Part shown: positions 10,302-21,500 of the stretch, in pieces
How positions within the stretch are numbered: position 1 is the first letter of the stretch
Layout of the letters: every line of letters begins with the position of its first letter
NCBI GenBank assembly: GCA_020284085.1
Contig: JACEVL010000671.1
Location: forward strand, 1-64,000
Source of the DNA: Aporrectodea caliginosa
Lineage: Eukaryota > Annelida > Clitellata > Crassiclitellata > Lumbricidae
Reading direction: 5' to 3'
DNA: 64,000 bases
Position numbers and translations under genes: made by a program
The notes under the pieces: generated by a model
The model's input: only the letters and a program-made list of their open reading frames with translations
Told to the model about the DNA's origin: nothing
Databases searched by the model: none

Positions 10302-13154
10302 TTATTTCACATTACGGAGCTTTTGCAGAAGAAATCTGTGAATGATGTTTTCAAACGGAAGATTGCTCTTCGTGACATCAAAATCCACCCTTGCTTTTGA
10401 AAACGGAAGATTACAGTTGATACAACATCTGAGCATCAAATATCTTGCAAGAAAATGTCTTCCGAGAAAATAGTTACATTTAATGGAGTAATGGTATTCA
10501 AGAAAGTTCGAGAGTCTAGCCTTGTTAAAGTTTACAATGTAGGCAAACCAGTGTGCAAACGTTGACTTTGTGGTTACCTCAACTTTGCGCATTTCGTCAA
10601 TCATAGGTGATAAATAATAAAAGAGTGTGTGAAATCCAAGCAAAGATTGTACGTCACCATCGAAAAACGAATCAAGCGGTGGAAATAGCAAAACATTCGC
10701 AAATGCAGACGTCTGCTGATGGCAAAGCAGATCATGTTCATGAAGAATTCGTTCACATAAATGCATCACTTCATTGTATTGACGACACTTGTAAAGGTAC
10801 AAAGCACGATAGCAGTCAATTGTGTTGCACTGGAAGCAAAGGTCTTGGCGAATCTCTCTGTAGAATGATGTCATATTTTCTAGAGCGTATTCCAGTAGAA
10901 CATCAATTATTCTTTCCGTAACCGTAATAGGATTCGCACTTGTAGCGCCGAATTCTCTGAGTGAATCAGTTCTACGATAAGCGACCTCTTTTGTAGAGTT
11001 GAATTGAGTACGTGACTTCATCGAAACAATAGATTTATGCTTTATGAAAGCCTTCCAAAATTCGTCCATAGGAAATGACGAATCAGGCAAATCACAGTAA
11101 ATATCGAATTGTTTTGATATTCTTTCGGCAGATAATACAGCTAGATACTGAGCACACACCTCTGGTGAAAGACGCAGATCAAGATAAAGCCGCCTGCCAA
11201 TGTAATGCAGATTATTGTCAGTAATCTTCTTGTGAAGTACACACAATCCAACGATTCTTGCGACATCGTCAATGAACAAAAGACAACCTGCATTCAATGT
11301 TTCCTTATCCATTTGAGTTGTCTTATATACAAAAACTTCCGAGCAGAAGCGCATTGCTGTCTGGTATTCTGATGTGGCAAAATGGAGTGCAGCCAGATAG
11401 GCCAAAGCTGCGGGAGCAATGCAGTTGCATTGGCTGCAGCCGTGATCTAGAGATTTTCTAAGAAACTCCTTTGACATGAGAGACAAAAGTTGAAATTCTG
11501 AACGGCTATTTGATCCAGTTAAATTTTCCATGATATCCTGAGCACGTAAGAATTGAAACCTAGTACAGTGTGCAGTGTACGCTTTCGGAAGGTTATGATA
11601 CTTAGACCGTATAATTTTATGTTGTATTGAAGTTGCTTTGATGAATTCAACAATGAGACTGTTATCCCATGAAATCTCTCCCAAACCTATCCCATATGCA
11701 AAATTTAAAATATGCAATAGATTGTCATAATGCCTGAAACACAGAATGTTTTGCGTTGTTGTCAGTGATTTTTCAGAATGAAGATTTGTTGCGCAATACC
11801 TTAATTTCAAAACGCTGCGCATTCCTACACTGCACGATCCTTCAATTTTACCATAAAAATTGTTATGAGAAAATAAGAATCTTTTTGTAAACAGCAAATC
11901 CAGATCCTTTGCGACACATGCTTTCCGAAGTCCAAGGAAACGCAGCACAGAGCACAAAAAATACGGCATTTTGGAATCAGCTGAGCAATTGAATTGAAAA
12001 TGCAGTAGGTAATTTTTCAAGAACCAAAAGCAAAGAATGTTAGAATTGCTGAACTGCTGCAATCGTCTTTGAGTCTCGTCAAGTAATGTGGAGCTCGAAG
12101 ATTCATGAAATAAATTTGCTTCGGGAATAAAATAGTTCGGAAAGTTTCTTCTTTGGAGCCATTCAGAAAGCGTTTGTAGCAAGTCAGAGCAGATCGCAAT
12201 AACAGAAGAGGAATTCCACCATTCCGGCGACATCTCTTCACACATCCACAACAACAGAGTCTTTAAATGATACGTACAGAGAACCTCATCCTCCTTTGGA
12301 CGATCCTTTTGCATCAATTCTCTCTTAGCGAAAAATCTCAGCAAATGATAGACAATTTGCTGAATTTGAGTCCAACTCTGAAGTAAAATCACTTCTGCCA
12401 CTGAAAATGAAAGTCTCCACTGTAGTTTATCGTCTCTGCAAGAACGATGCTGAACGTGTACAACATGACAACCATTTTCAACAACATCATGGTTTGTATC
12501 AATCGTCGGCCATCCGTAATTTCTTGGTCGTAAAGGCCAACCTTGGGCTTCTCTGGGCCACTGAGGGCACCACACGCTTTGGACGAGATCAGTTCCGATA
12601 CAAGCATCACGGTGTGGTTGAAAGTTAATTGCTGGACCACTAACACTCTTTGGCAAGCGGCATGTAATGCGTGAACAAAGGAAATGCTCACTTGCAAAAC
12701 TGCCCACATTTAGCGTCTTGTAGGTGTTTTGAAGAGCTGCATGCTTAAATATGTACTTTTTATATTTCCAATTGTAGTTCATTTTGCCCAAAACTCGTAT
12801 TCGAACAAAACCTGGATACATGTCGCATGAGTCTATCTTGTAGCACTCGATCGTATCAGCAAGCCCGCTCTTATCACTTGGCAATTCTGGAAATTCGCCA
12901 CTAAAGGCCAGCTCATCAATTCTGGCTATTAAAAAATCATTGTCCGTGATGCTTGTTACCAGTGGTCGGATATAGAACTCAGCACCACTGCCACATAAGA
13001 TTGAATACTGTTTTTGTACAAAGCATCGGGATGGGATTAAGTCATGCATTTCTTCGGAAACAACAGGAAACGACTTTGGAAGCAATTGGCATGTGCAAGC
13101 GATGCTCAATGATACAAGTTTTTCAATCAATTTATCCGTGTAGTCCGTCATCAT
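10302..13154 (-). CDS. Mab-21 domain protein, candidate cGAS-like receptor
   Basis: A single 950-codon frame if begun at the first ATG (13154, reading MMTDYTDKL); the frame stays open to 13232 from a GTG. The N-terminal part has the nucleotidyltransferase pattern GSGAEF followed by TDNDF, equivalent to the GS and D/E-x-D metal-binding motifs. The Mab-21 core follows: WPREAQGWPLRPRNYGWP, GCHVVHVQHRS, LQWRLSFSVAE, and later CTYHLKTLLLWMCEEM and NYFIPEANLF. About 550 more residues form a Cys- and Leu-rich tail like the long C-termini of many invertebrate Mab-21 proteins, possibly TPR-like. Family members include cGAS and cGLRs, which make cyclic dinucleotide signals on nucleic-acid sensing; ligand and product here are unknown. 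Whether the third catalytic acid is present I could not decide. No stop or frameshift: it looks intact. Confidence 0.85.
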   Translation of the reverse strand: MMTDYTDKLIEKLVSLSIACTCQLLPKSFPVVSEEMHDLIPSRCFVQKQYSILCGSGAEFYIRPLVTSITDNDFLIARIDELAFSGEFPELPSDKSGLADTIECYKIDSCDMYPGFVRIRVLGKMNYNWKYKKYIFKHAALQNTYKTLNVGSFASEHFLCSRITCRLPKSVSGPAINFQPHRDACIGTDLVQSVWCPQWPREAQGWPLRPRNYGWPTIDTNHDVVENGCHVVHVQHRSCRDDKLQWRLSFSVAEVILLQSWTQIQQIVYHLLRFFAKRELMQKDRPKEDEVLCTYHLKTLLLWMCEEMSPEWWNSSSVIAICSDLLQTLSEWLQRRNFPNYFIPEANLFHESSSSTLLDETQRRLQQFSNSNILCFWFLKNYLLHFQFNCSADSKMPYFLCSVLRFLGLRKACVAKDLDLLFTKRFLFSHNNFYGKIEGSCSVGMRSVLKLRYCATNLHSEKSLTTTQNILCFRHYDNLLHILNFAYGIGLGEISWDNSLIVEFIKATSIQHKIIRSKYHNLPKAYTAHCTRFQFLRAQDIMENLTGSNSRSEFQLLSLMSKEFLRKSLDHGCSQCNCIAPAALAYLAALHFATSEYQTAMRFCSEVFVYKTTQMDKETLNAGCLLFIDDVARIVGLCVLHKKITDNNLHYIGRRLYLDLRLSPEVCAQYLAVLSAERISKQFDIYCDLPDSSFPMDEFWKAFIKHKSIVSMKSRTQFNSTKEVAYRRTDSLREFGATSANPITVTERIIDVLLEYALENMTSFYREIRQDLCFQCNTIDCYRALYLYKCRQYNEVMHLCERILHEHDLLCHQQTSAFANVLLFPPLDSFFDGDVQSLLGFHTLFYYLSPMIDEMRKVEVTTKSTFAHWFAYIVNFNKARLSNFLEYHYSIKCNYFLGRHFLARYLMLRCCINCNLPFSKARVDFDVTKSNLPFENIIHRFLLQKLRNVK

Positions 13155-13232
13155 CTTAAATGAGAAACATGCATCAGCGAAACAACTGTCTGTTGGCGAT
13201 CTGAAACTTTTCACCTGAACCTTGCGAATCAC

Positions 13233-14529
13233 AATTACAAACCAAGGTAATTGAAACTTAACGAATCGTGTGTGAGACCGTAAGATTCACCCGCGTTGTC
13301 ACTGGAATAATCCGTAGAGATTTTAATTCATGGTTTCAACTTCGCAACTGCCTTTTCAGTTGACACAATTCACAAGTCTGGGCAGAGAAAACTGGTGGGT
13401 GGAACAGACGGTAGGCCTAAATTCGGTAACCATCTTTGTAATGACAGAGCGTCGTTAAACAAAACTTCCTCATGGGTATAACACGGTAAATCCACAGGGG
13501 CCTCTTTCGATGGCTTGCTTTCCCTTCGAACGAGACGAACGATCTATTTACAAAGATGATGTTCATAGCTATAGATATAAGCAGACCACAACTCAACAAC
13601 ACTAAGACGCAGCTAAGTATAATATGCTCCACTCCACTCCACTCCAAAGATTGGAAATTGTGATTAAATTCTGATGCATGTGCAAGCCGATAACCTCCTA
13701 ACATAAAATCTTGAATCTTTCTTTATTGTGCAATTATATCCTAGTGGATATTTCAGATGTAGGCCTACTTAACCGATGTGAGGGCATAATGCATAGTCTA
13801 CAATATCCACAGGAATAGCTGCAGACAGGTACAATACTTCATCTCAGCCGGGCTGCGTGCCGCCTGACGCTAGCAAACCGAAAATATTTACATAAGACGC
13901 GTAATAATAATAACCTACACAAGAAACTCACCGTAATGTTAAAGGTTATAAAGATAATATTATCGAATATTACATTAAGATATGGTTAAATAAATTAGGA
14001 AAAAATGGAAATCACTATCATAATCTATACCACCTATAAATGGCTTTTGCTCCTAATTTACAAAACTTGTTTCCCGACACTGAGTGCGGAAGATACTTAT
14101 GACTGTGCCATAAGGAGACGCCTGGTTAAACCCGTTGGGATAATTATTACTAATTTAACCAAGAAGACTTTCCAGGAAGCAATTTTGGAAATTTCAAAAG
14201 TGCTAAAGAAAGCAGGAAGTCATAATATCCTTTACCTTCGCCATGCACCATCTCGATTTCAGGCCCAAAACAAACTCGCGTAAGGATCGACATGAAACGG
14301 AATTTGAAACATCATAAGAGACTACTCGAAGTCTAACTTGGTAAACATAGGCCGCAGTCCAATTGTCATTATTACTGTCTAAGAAATATTTACTTGGCGA
14401 AGACGGTTATGCATAAAGACAAAGAGCGCCTTGTACGATACCAGTAGACGAAAATATGTAATGATAATGCTCTGTTTAAGGATATATACGGTAGTATAAT
14501 TGTAGGGCTTTAGACACACATCAGTCAAC
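13233..14529. other. No confident gene
   Basis: A minus-strand 95-codon ORF (13417-13704, true ATG) has one hydrophobic stretch (HIILSCVLVLLSCGLLISIA) and lies upstream of the Mab-21 gene on the same strand. A plus-strand 92-codon ORF (14005-14283) has no recognisable feature. Neither is supported as a gene. Confidence 0.3.
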
Positions 14530-14850
14530 ATGCTTCAACATTGTAAATGTAAATGTAAATCTTCAATATTTCTCAGCGCCCCACAAAAGCCGCGTCAGGA
14601 AGACCAGCTTATGCACCGGCGCTATATCAAATCCAGTTCTCAGTAACCGAGGGATCAGAATCCTGTGAGGTCAAGGCGAGGAGACAGCGTTGTGCAATGG
14701 TAGCAATCGGTGATGATGCTGGTCGTTTGGTGGCGCAGGTTTTGAATTAGGATAGAATAGATTGAAGAGTTCGGTTTTCAGTCGTGAGTGGAAATTAGCA
14801 GAGGAGAGTGCAATACAATGATTATGAGCGAGTAGAACCTGGTGGTTGGA
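14530..14850 (-). pseudogene. LINE 3' end, split by the hAT element at 14851
   Basis: The minus strand encodes FHSRLKTELFNLFY, the usual C-terminus of CR1/L2-like polymerases. A 3' UTR with GGGCGCTGAGAAATATTG and an ATTTAC-type tail follows. The upstream half resumes after the inserted element, at 16342-16440. Confidence 0.6.
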
Positions 14851-16333
14851 CATGGGCGTCCGCAGGGGGGCGCAAGGGGGCGCATGTGCGCCCCCCTGGA
14901 TTTTGCACATATTTGCAGAGAAATTTTGATTATTTTGGTTATTACAACACAATTTTCAACTTGATTTTCGAAAAAACACTAAATTCTTTAGGTAATTATT
15001 TAAAATTAACACATGAAGCATAAGATTATTTAGTAAGGACTGTAAGGTAAGTTATACAGTGTACCGACCGTTAAAATACGGCACGCTCTACAAGTTCCCG
15101 CTATATCTTTGTTTATGCGTATTTTTGAAATTTTAGCGTATATAGTTCTCTCTTGGTAATATGAAAATTCACATTGTCAAACCAGAGACGGCGAAGTGCT
15201 TTCACTCAGTCGTGTCGACTAATTGGTATCGTATTCCCTTTACCAGCGGCTCTTCTATAGCTGTTGTTTTTTGGCGATCGTTAAAGAGATAACAGGTCCG
15301 GCCCGGTGAACCGCGTAGTCAGGACGTCATATATATATACAAATATATATACAAATATATATTTAAACATATATAATTGACACTGGCTGGAGCGACAGTC
15401 TCTGACTAAGTAATCAGCTTCTTCCCTTAGATACCAGCTAATACACGTTCTGACAGACTTTTTAAACATACCCCGCTGGCTTCGGAACCAGTCCCAAGCC
15501 TGGATGAAGGAGACATTACGAATCTATTGATCTTTGTTGTCGCACGGGTCGTTAAACCTGGGACAATAATAGTCCCAGACAGTGCTTTTTTCTAGAAAAA
15601 AATGTTCCGGAACTCAACAAATTCAGAACAATCATAGGGGTATATTTTATGCTAATATTTCTGTTTCATTATATCAGTATCAATAAACACTGAAAGCACT
15701 TACATTAAATTAAAGTACCTAAATAATTTTATATAATTTTTTATTAAAAATTTTAATTAACTAAATAATTTCTTAATGGCTGAACAAGGTACCGGAACGC
15801 CGTTCCGGACAGTTCAGGCTGAAAAAAACACTGCATGGTTCCAGGTTACACTTGAACCTCTACTACTACGCTTTGCGAGTCACTCGGGCAGTATTAGAGG
15901 AACGTAGAAGACGAACACTTCTGAGTAGGACAATTTTGTAGGAACTGTGAAGGTCGACTGCTTTGAGGGTAGCAAAACTTGGTAGGAATGGAACAGAAAT
16001 TTCAGGCAACATAGATACATGTAGAGTGATAAATGAGTTTGGACAAGAACCCAAACGATTGCAGTTGTTATTTCAAGAATAAGGTAAGGTTTCAGTCATA
16101 TAAAATTTTATTAGTCTATCATACTAGCTTTTGAAAATGAATGTTCATGAATATTTTTAGCATGTTGGGATCCGCGCCAGAGGATCGAGAGGTATAGCCA
16201 GCGCCGAGGGAGCGAGTGTTGAAGGTGGAGTGATCGGTTGCTTTCGACACACCCTATACCTAGCCTATTTAGTCCCTGCGACAACTATTTGAAAGTTTGC
16301 GTCCCCCTGGAAAAATTCCTGCGGACGCCCATG
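14851..16333. mobile_element. hAT element, non-autonomous, 1483 bp
   Basis: Perfect 16-bp inverted ends, CATGGGCGTCCGCAGG and CCTGCGGACGCCCATG, are bordered by exact 8-bp duplications TGGTTGGA (14843-14850 and 16334-16341). No transposase ORF is visible. Inside are a G/C-rich subterminal hairpin (CGCATGTGCG, 14880-14890), a TATA-rich microsatellite near 15330, and a further inserted element at 15580. Confidence 0.93.
15580..15833. mobile_element. Small hAT-like MITE nested in the 14851 element
   Basis: The ends CAGTGCTTTTTTCTAG...TGTTCCGGAAC and, on the other strand, CAGTGTTTTTTTCAGCC...TGTCCGGAAC are inverted. I see no clean target duplication. Part of a second copy lies at about 50320-50534. 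Confidence 0.6.
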
Positions 16334-16341
16334 TGGTTGGA

Positions 16342-16835
16342 TGATGAATAGCTGGTAATGTAAGAGGGTTGAGAGGTTTGAAGGACGTTGCAGGTAAGGG
16401 ATGCATTTTTGTACATGGATGCCCTGAGGGACTTTTGCCAATGAAGTGATTCCAGAACAGGGGTTATAATAATAATAAGACGAAGATATATAGCGCCGTA
16501 TCTCAGCCAAGGCAAAAGGAAAGGGCGCTGTACATGAGTTCCAAGTTAATGGCAGTCATATGATTGTTTAAAAAGATAAGTCTTGAGCTGGGCTTTAACT
16601 GTCTCCAGAGATGGCGCGTTCTTCACCTGGTCGGGAAGACTTCCATGCAGTTGGACCGGAAACAGAGAAGGAACAGTCACCATGCGGTGGTGTTTGGGAG
16701 TTTCGGTGACTGCGCGGGCGAGGGCGTTCTGGACTGGTTGCAGGCGCTTGATTTGAGCAGAGTCGATGTTGCAGAAAAGGGAATTAAAGCAGTCCAGTTT
16801 AGAATGAACAGTTAAGGCGGCTATTGTACAGGCGG
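16342..16835 (-). pseudogene. LINE C-terminal fragments
   Basis: At 16480-16835 the minus strand gives SFSVSGPTAWKSS across frames and then LETVKAQLKTYLF, with a GCGCTATATA-type end and TTATTA tail. This is a second CR1/L2-like 3' end. At 16342-16440 lies the upstream part of the LINE into which the 14851 element jumped. Confidence 0.6.
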
Positions 16836-17468
16836 TCTTTTAATCAGCAGTCGAGGAAATTCATGAATGTGATTAATGGCAGGTGCGAGATAGCTGGGAG
16901 ATGTGGTCGGAAAAGGTATGTTTTTTTTATTGAAGATTATTTCAAGATTGCGGACAGGAGAAGAGTAAGGAACGGAAGAAGTGAGATCTGTTGGAGGAAA
17001 GTCATTTTTGCAATAATTATTCGTGGGGACCAATAATGAGGAACTCTGTTTTTGAAGGGCTTAAGCCATGGGCGGAGTTTATCAGGGGCTAGGGGGGGCT
17101 AAGCCCCCCCATGAGCCCACAGACTTGACTGTGCTTCATTAAGGTATAGTGATAAATCTCATGGCATTGCCATCCATCTCTACCAGTTCCTGCCAGCACG
17201 TGTGACTCTGGTCCAAGTGCACAAGACATAGTAGCCGCAAGAAGTCAGAAGACAGTTAAAACTGCGTCATCTCTTCGAGACTTCTTCGTTGCTTCTACAT
17301 TTGGACAACGTGAATGCATTGATGATTCAGCACGTGCCACAACGAACGTATATTTTAAGCTGTAAAATCCTTCTCACCACAAAATTAGTACAGAGTATGG
17401 TCAAAATACATTTGGCGGCTGGGGCTTCGCCCCAGACCCGCCTACAGGGGCTCAAATTGCCTCCAAAC

Positions 17469-18734
17469 CATAGGCGCAACCACCTTATGGGACCCGTAGG
17501 ACGCGTCCCCCCAAACTTTCGAACAGCTTGGGACCGTCCCCCAACTTTTGAAAACTGTGAGGCAAACAAGAGCTCAAAAGGCACTCCATTTGGCATCATA
17601 TGCTCAAAATTTCGTCGGCGTCAATCCCGGAGCCCCAGACCCCGATGGGGGAATTTACGACGCTCCCCCATGCCCCTATTTTCACTAGGAGCTTCTTGCC
17701 TTCCGAGATCTCTTCCCTCTGTACCATTAATGCCAGTGGGGCCTATAGTACAAGGCTCTGGCCTTGGACCTGCTGATTTTGTCATAGCCATTTCTAGCCT
17801 TAAACCTAAATAGAGTGAAAAACGTCTCACTAAATATGCCGACAATAGCTAGGCCTACTTGCTGGTCCCTGCTTCCTGCATTGACATCACTCTTTCTGAA
17901 CTGGACCATATCTCTAAGTGGGCATCCATTGGGAATCTTAAATTAAACCTTGCTAAGACCAGAGAAATGGTTGTCAAACGACCGAGGTCCAAACCTATTG
18001 CCCTCCCTCCTCTCATCCCTGGCATCGATCGGGTCCAGGAGATGGTTATTTTGGGTGTCACCATCTCTGATGGGATTGGCTTTGGGGCACACATGGACAA
18101 AATGTGCTGCAAGCCCGAAAATGCATGTTCGGGTATACGTATTTTGGTCGCCCACAGTCAACGTCTCTTTGACGTTGTTAGGGCTATAGTATATATACCC
18201 TCGCACGGCTACTTTATACCTGCTCTATTTGGCGGGGATTTGCCACTGTACAGTAGGGGAACGTAAACGCCTTAACGGTATTCTGAGAAAATTGACCCGT
18301 TAAAGCTTCCTCCCTGCCGATTATCATAGTTTTGACGAACAAGTAGCCTACTGTTCTAGAGCTTATTCTACTCTTTTCCGTTCAATTCTCTTAAACGTTT
18401 GTCACGTCCAGTTTATTCATATAATAAAGTCACATTTTCACAGATCTAGATGCTTTAGGTACTTTATATCGAAATCATCGGTGAAAAATTTGAGGTAAAT
18501 TGAAGCCCAAAATGTACTCCATTTGGCATCATATGCTCAAAATTGCGTCGGCTTCTGGGGCTCCGCCCCAGACCCCGATGGGGGAGCTTACGACGCTCCC
18601 CATACCCCCTTGTCGTTAGGGGCTTCTTGCCTTCGGCAATCGCGGCTTTGCGCCTTCGGCGCTCGCAATTCCACCCCCCCCCACTCAGACATTCTAGTAG
18701 GTCCCCCAACTTCTGGACCGTGGTTGCGCCCCTG
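17469..18734. mobile_element. Inner hAT element nested in the 17067 element
   Basis: It starts CATAGGCGCAACCAC and ends GTGGTTGCGCCCCTG, flanked by exact 8-bp copies CTCCAAAC (17461-17468 and 18735-18742). About 140 bp recurs directly near 17580-17720 and 18500-18640 (the CATTTGGCATCATATGCTC phrase), on either side of a LINE fragment. Confidence 0.88.
17735..18445 (+). pseudogene. LINE reverse transcriptase fragment inside the nested hAT
   Basis: Frames read QGSGLGPADFVIAI, KYADN at the position of the YADD catalytic box, then LDHISKWASIGNLKLNLAKT, ILGVTISD and RLFDVVRAIVY. This is the Jockey/CR1-type palm-to-thumb region. The catalytic YADD appears mutated (stop and substitution), and several frameshifts are present. 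Confidence 0.75.
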
Positions 18735-18979
18735 CTCCAAACCCCTCCGTTTAAAGAGGGGCGCTTTGCGGCAGGGAAGAGAGAAAAACCAGGGTATGCT
18801 TTAGCCCCCCCATGAACTAAAACCAAACTCCGCCCATGGCTTAAGCATTGCAGGTAGGCGATCATCCAGGTTGATATCTGGGTTATGGTGTTACGTAGAT
18901 GATTAACAGAGAATGATAATGAGTTTGCTGAGTGTGGTGATGTAAAGAATGAACAGCAGAGGACAGAGAACAGGGATGA

Positions 18980-19215
18980 CTTTTTGGTCCCTTTTGCCCG
19001 CACTGCTACTAAGCAGCGCCGAGCATTCTCTATCGTTGGTCCAACAACGTGAAATGACTTACCACTCTTCCTTCGCTTATACCCTCGTACTCATTGTACT
19101 TCCTTCTATACACAACTGAAGACTTTTCTCTATGATCAGGCCTGGCTCGAGAGCGCCTCTGAGTAGAACCCTTGAAGAGGCGCTATCTAAATTGATTGAT
19201 TGATTGATTGATTGA
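18980..19215 (+). pseudogene. LINE C-terminus and (ATTG)n tail
   Basis: Plus-strand codons give AFSIVGPTTWNDLPLFLR and FYTQLKTFLYDQA, the standard CR1/L2 polymerase end. A short 3' UTR with AGGCGCTATCTAAATTGATTG follows. Confidence 0.8.
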
Positions 19216-19937
19216 GTACCTTAAGGCACACTGCAGGCGTGGGTGTGCGAATTAGTTGAGTGATCAGAGGCAATTAGCGTGGCATTAACAGTCTTCACTT
19301 TGTCTTGTGTCTTTACAAACGATGTAGTGCCATTAGTGTTATAAATAGTGTGTGCCTCTGAAATTAGTATAGAAAACAGAAATACGTTGTTCATCAAGAT
19401 GTCCGACAAGAGGCATGAACGGTCAATATCTGAACGATTTGTTCCTATAAAACCAGTGCCGCAATAAGACAAAAGGCACTACGTACCGGTACTCCGTTAA
19501 TACTGTGCATTATTATTCACTTAAGTGCAATATACGCTAATTAAAAGACTTTTCTCTGGCATTCACCAATCTCATGCAAAACAAATCAGCGTATTATGAC
19601 GTTGAGTATTCTGCCTTCCATGATGGTGCTTGGACGGTGAAGGTATCGTGTGCTGCGGATATCATGGTCGCCAGTCGTTGTTCCTCGTTCTCAAAGCAAC
19701 CAAGTACAGGGACCATGAACTAGGTGCCAACTGTTAACACCTTATGGAAATCCGTTTGGCATGTGACCCGTATAAAGCTTCTTGATACCTGAACGCTGCT
19801 TGGTTACCGATGCACTTTCAGTTCTAAATTAATGACTTTAACATCAATAACGAAGGAGTAGATAGCGCTTTACAAAGCATTTAGAAAGCTCTGTATCAGA
19901 TGTCCTGCTAACTTCGAAACTTATTGTTATTTTACAG
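19216..19937. other. No gene recognised
   Basis: Unassigned. An 83-codon minus ORF (19221-19472) has a hydrophobic patch but no other support. Confidence 0.4.
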
Positions 19938-20238
19938 TCATGCCCTTAGTCAAAATTATCGTGGTCTGAAACTCCGATTATGTGAAGTGCCAATAAAAAC
20001 CAAGCGCATGGTACTAGCTAATTCACCAGCGCTGTCAGAAGAGTTGTGCAGATATTCTAACTGTAGAACAACTCCAGATGACAGAAGACCAGAAAGAGAA
20101 GGAGACAGAGGAGCCCGTAAGGCGGGTGTTGTTTGTGACGAAGGAGAAGTGGATGGATCACTGAACATTGTGAAAAAAAGTACACAAGGCAACAAAGATT
20201 TTTTTGCTACTGAAAACTTTAGAAATGTTCTGAGCTAA
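19938..20238 (+). CDS. Possible terminal exon, unknown protein
   Basis: A good polypyrimidine acceptor (TTGTTATTTTACAG, ending 19937) precedes a 100-codon open frame to a stop at 20238. The composition is polar and charged (PDDRRPEREGDRGARK, then DEGEVDGSLNIVKKS), as in a hydrophilic C-terminal tail. I recognise no domain. The upstream exon was not found. It could equally be chance. Confidence 0.3.
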
Positions 20239-21500
20239 ATTTTGGAAGCTGATTTCAAATATGAAATCGAAATTTGGCTACCACGTCAGGTTTTTTAGGT
20301 ACGAATGAGTGAGGTTCTACACAATTGCGAACTCTCAACTCATACGGTACTATCACTAATATTTTGAATTCAGGTCAGGTCAAGCAACGTTTTGGTTGGT
20401 TGCTATATTGGTCAATATATCTAAGCGATATGCCAGTTCCATGTGCATTCCAGATAAGTCATTGGCAATAAGTACAATAAACAATTATTATTGATGGTCA
20501 GAATTGTAAGCAATGTGATTCAGTGAGGCCCGTAATAGCAAATTGGATTACTTTAACCAATTTACTTTATCATGATCATCACACCATTTGTATTAATAAA
20601 CCACATCTAAGTCAAAAACAAAATAAAAAAACAAACAAAACAAGGCCACACCAAACAAATCAGTCAAATAAATTATAGCCAAAGTTTGTATACAGTATAC
20701 AAGTAAAAACGTAGGCCACCTTTTCATTGCATCAAACATATTCTATGCTATGAATTTAGTCCATAATTCGCATATTATTTCAATAACCATCACATCAACA
20801 TTTCTGATCTGAGATTGAGTAGGAGTCATATTCATCAAGCTATTTATAGTAGCAGTCCACTTAAAACCCACTCAAACAATCGTAACATGGTCAAAGGCAA
20901 AAGACAGTTTACTGTAGGCCACCATTTCCAATTGCTGGACAGGAGCCTATAATAAACAAGCTGTTTATAGTATTAGACCACACCAAAACCAAATCATCCC
21001 AGTCAGCTGTAAATATAGCCAAAGTTAGAAGATAATAAGCCACCAAATTAATATATGTTGTTTATTCTGTGCTTCTATTTCAGTTCATGATGACCGAGTC
21101 ATTTCAGTGATCATCTCATAAAAATTTAATTACTGAGCTGGATGAAATTTGTCAGCCTTGTTTCATAGGTTCATCTCAGGTCGGTTCACGTAGGACTTCT
21201 TTCTCTAATAAAGCTATCGTTTATGAGCAATATCTTAACGATCAGATGACTGGGCAATTAAAGTAATAATTTAGTTATCAGGGAATAATTGATGGTGATT
21301 TTATGTTGGAGCATTATATTCAAGCAATGTTAAAACAATCATAGTTATCAGACCAGAAAATAACTGGTGGGTGTCTTAAGTCTCCTGTCATATACAAAAC
21401 CATTGTAATCAATCGAAGTAGTCTGTACCTGGATCAATCTAGCCATTGAGCAGCCAAGACCAAGCATTGTTCATGGTTCAAGAAGAAAGTTAGTTATTCA
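20239..21500. other. No gene; degenerate dispersed repeats
   Basis: Phrases such as CACACCAAA, AAATATAGCCAAAGTT and GTAGGCCACC recur around 20640-20720, 20850-20930 and 20970-21045. They suggest an old repeat of about 150 bp. No coding signal. Confidence 0.45.

Larger units (their letters stand above)
17067..18838. mobile_element. Outer hAT element, 1772 bp
   Basis: Inverted ends CATGGGCGGAGTTT and AACTCCGCCCATG carry exact 8-bp duplications GCTTAAGC (17059-17066 and 18839-18846). Subterminal sequence (CTAAGCCCCCCCATGAG and TTAGCCCCCCCATGAAC) is close at both ends. Its interior holds a second complete element (17469-18734). Confidence 0.9.

Noticed and set aside
10607..13159. Plus-strand ORFs of 68-104 codons
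   Set aside because: Antisense shadows of the Mab-21 gene.
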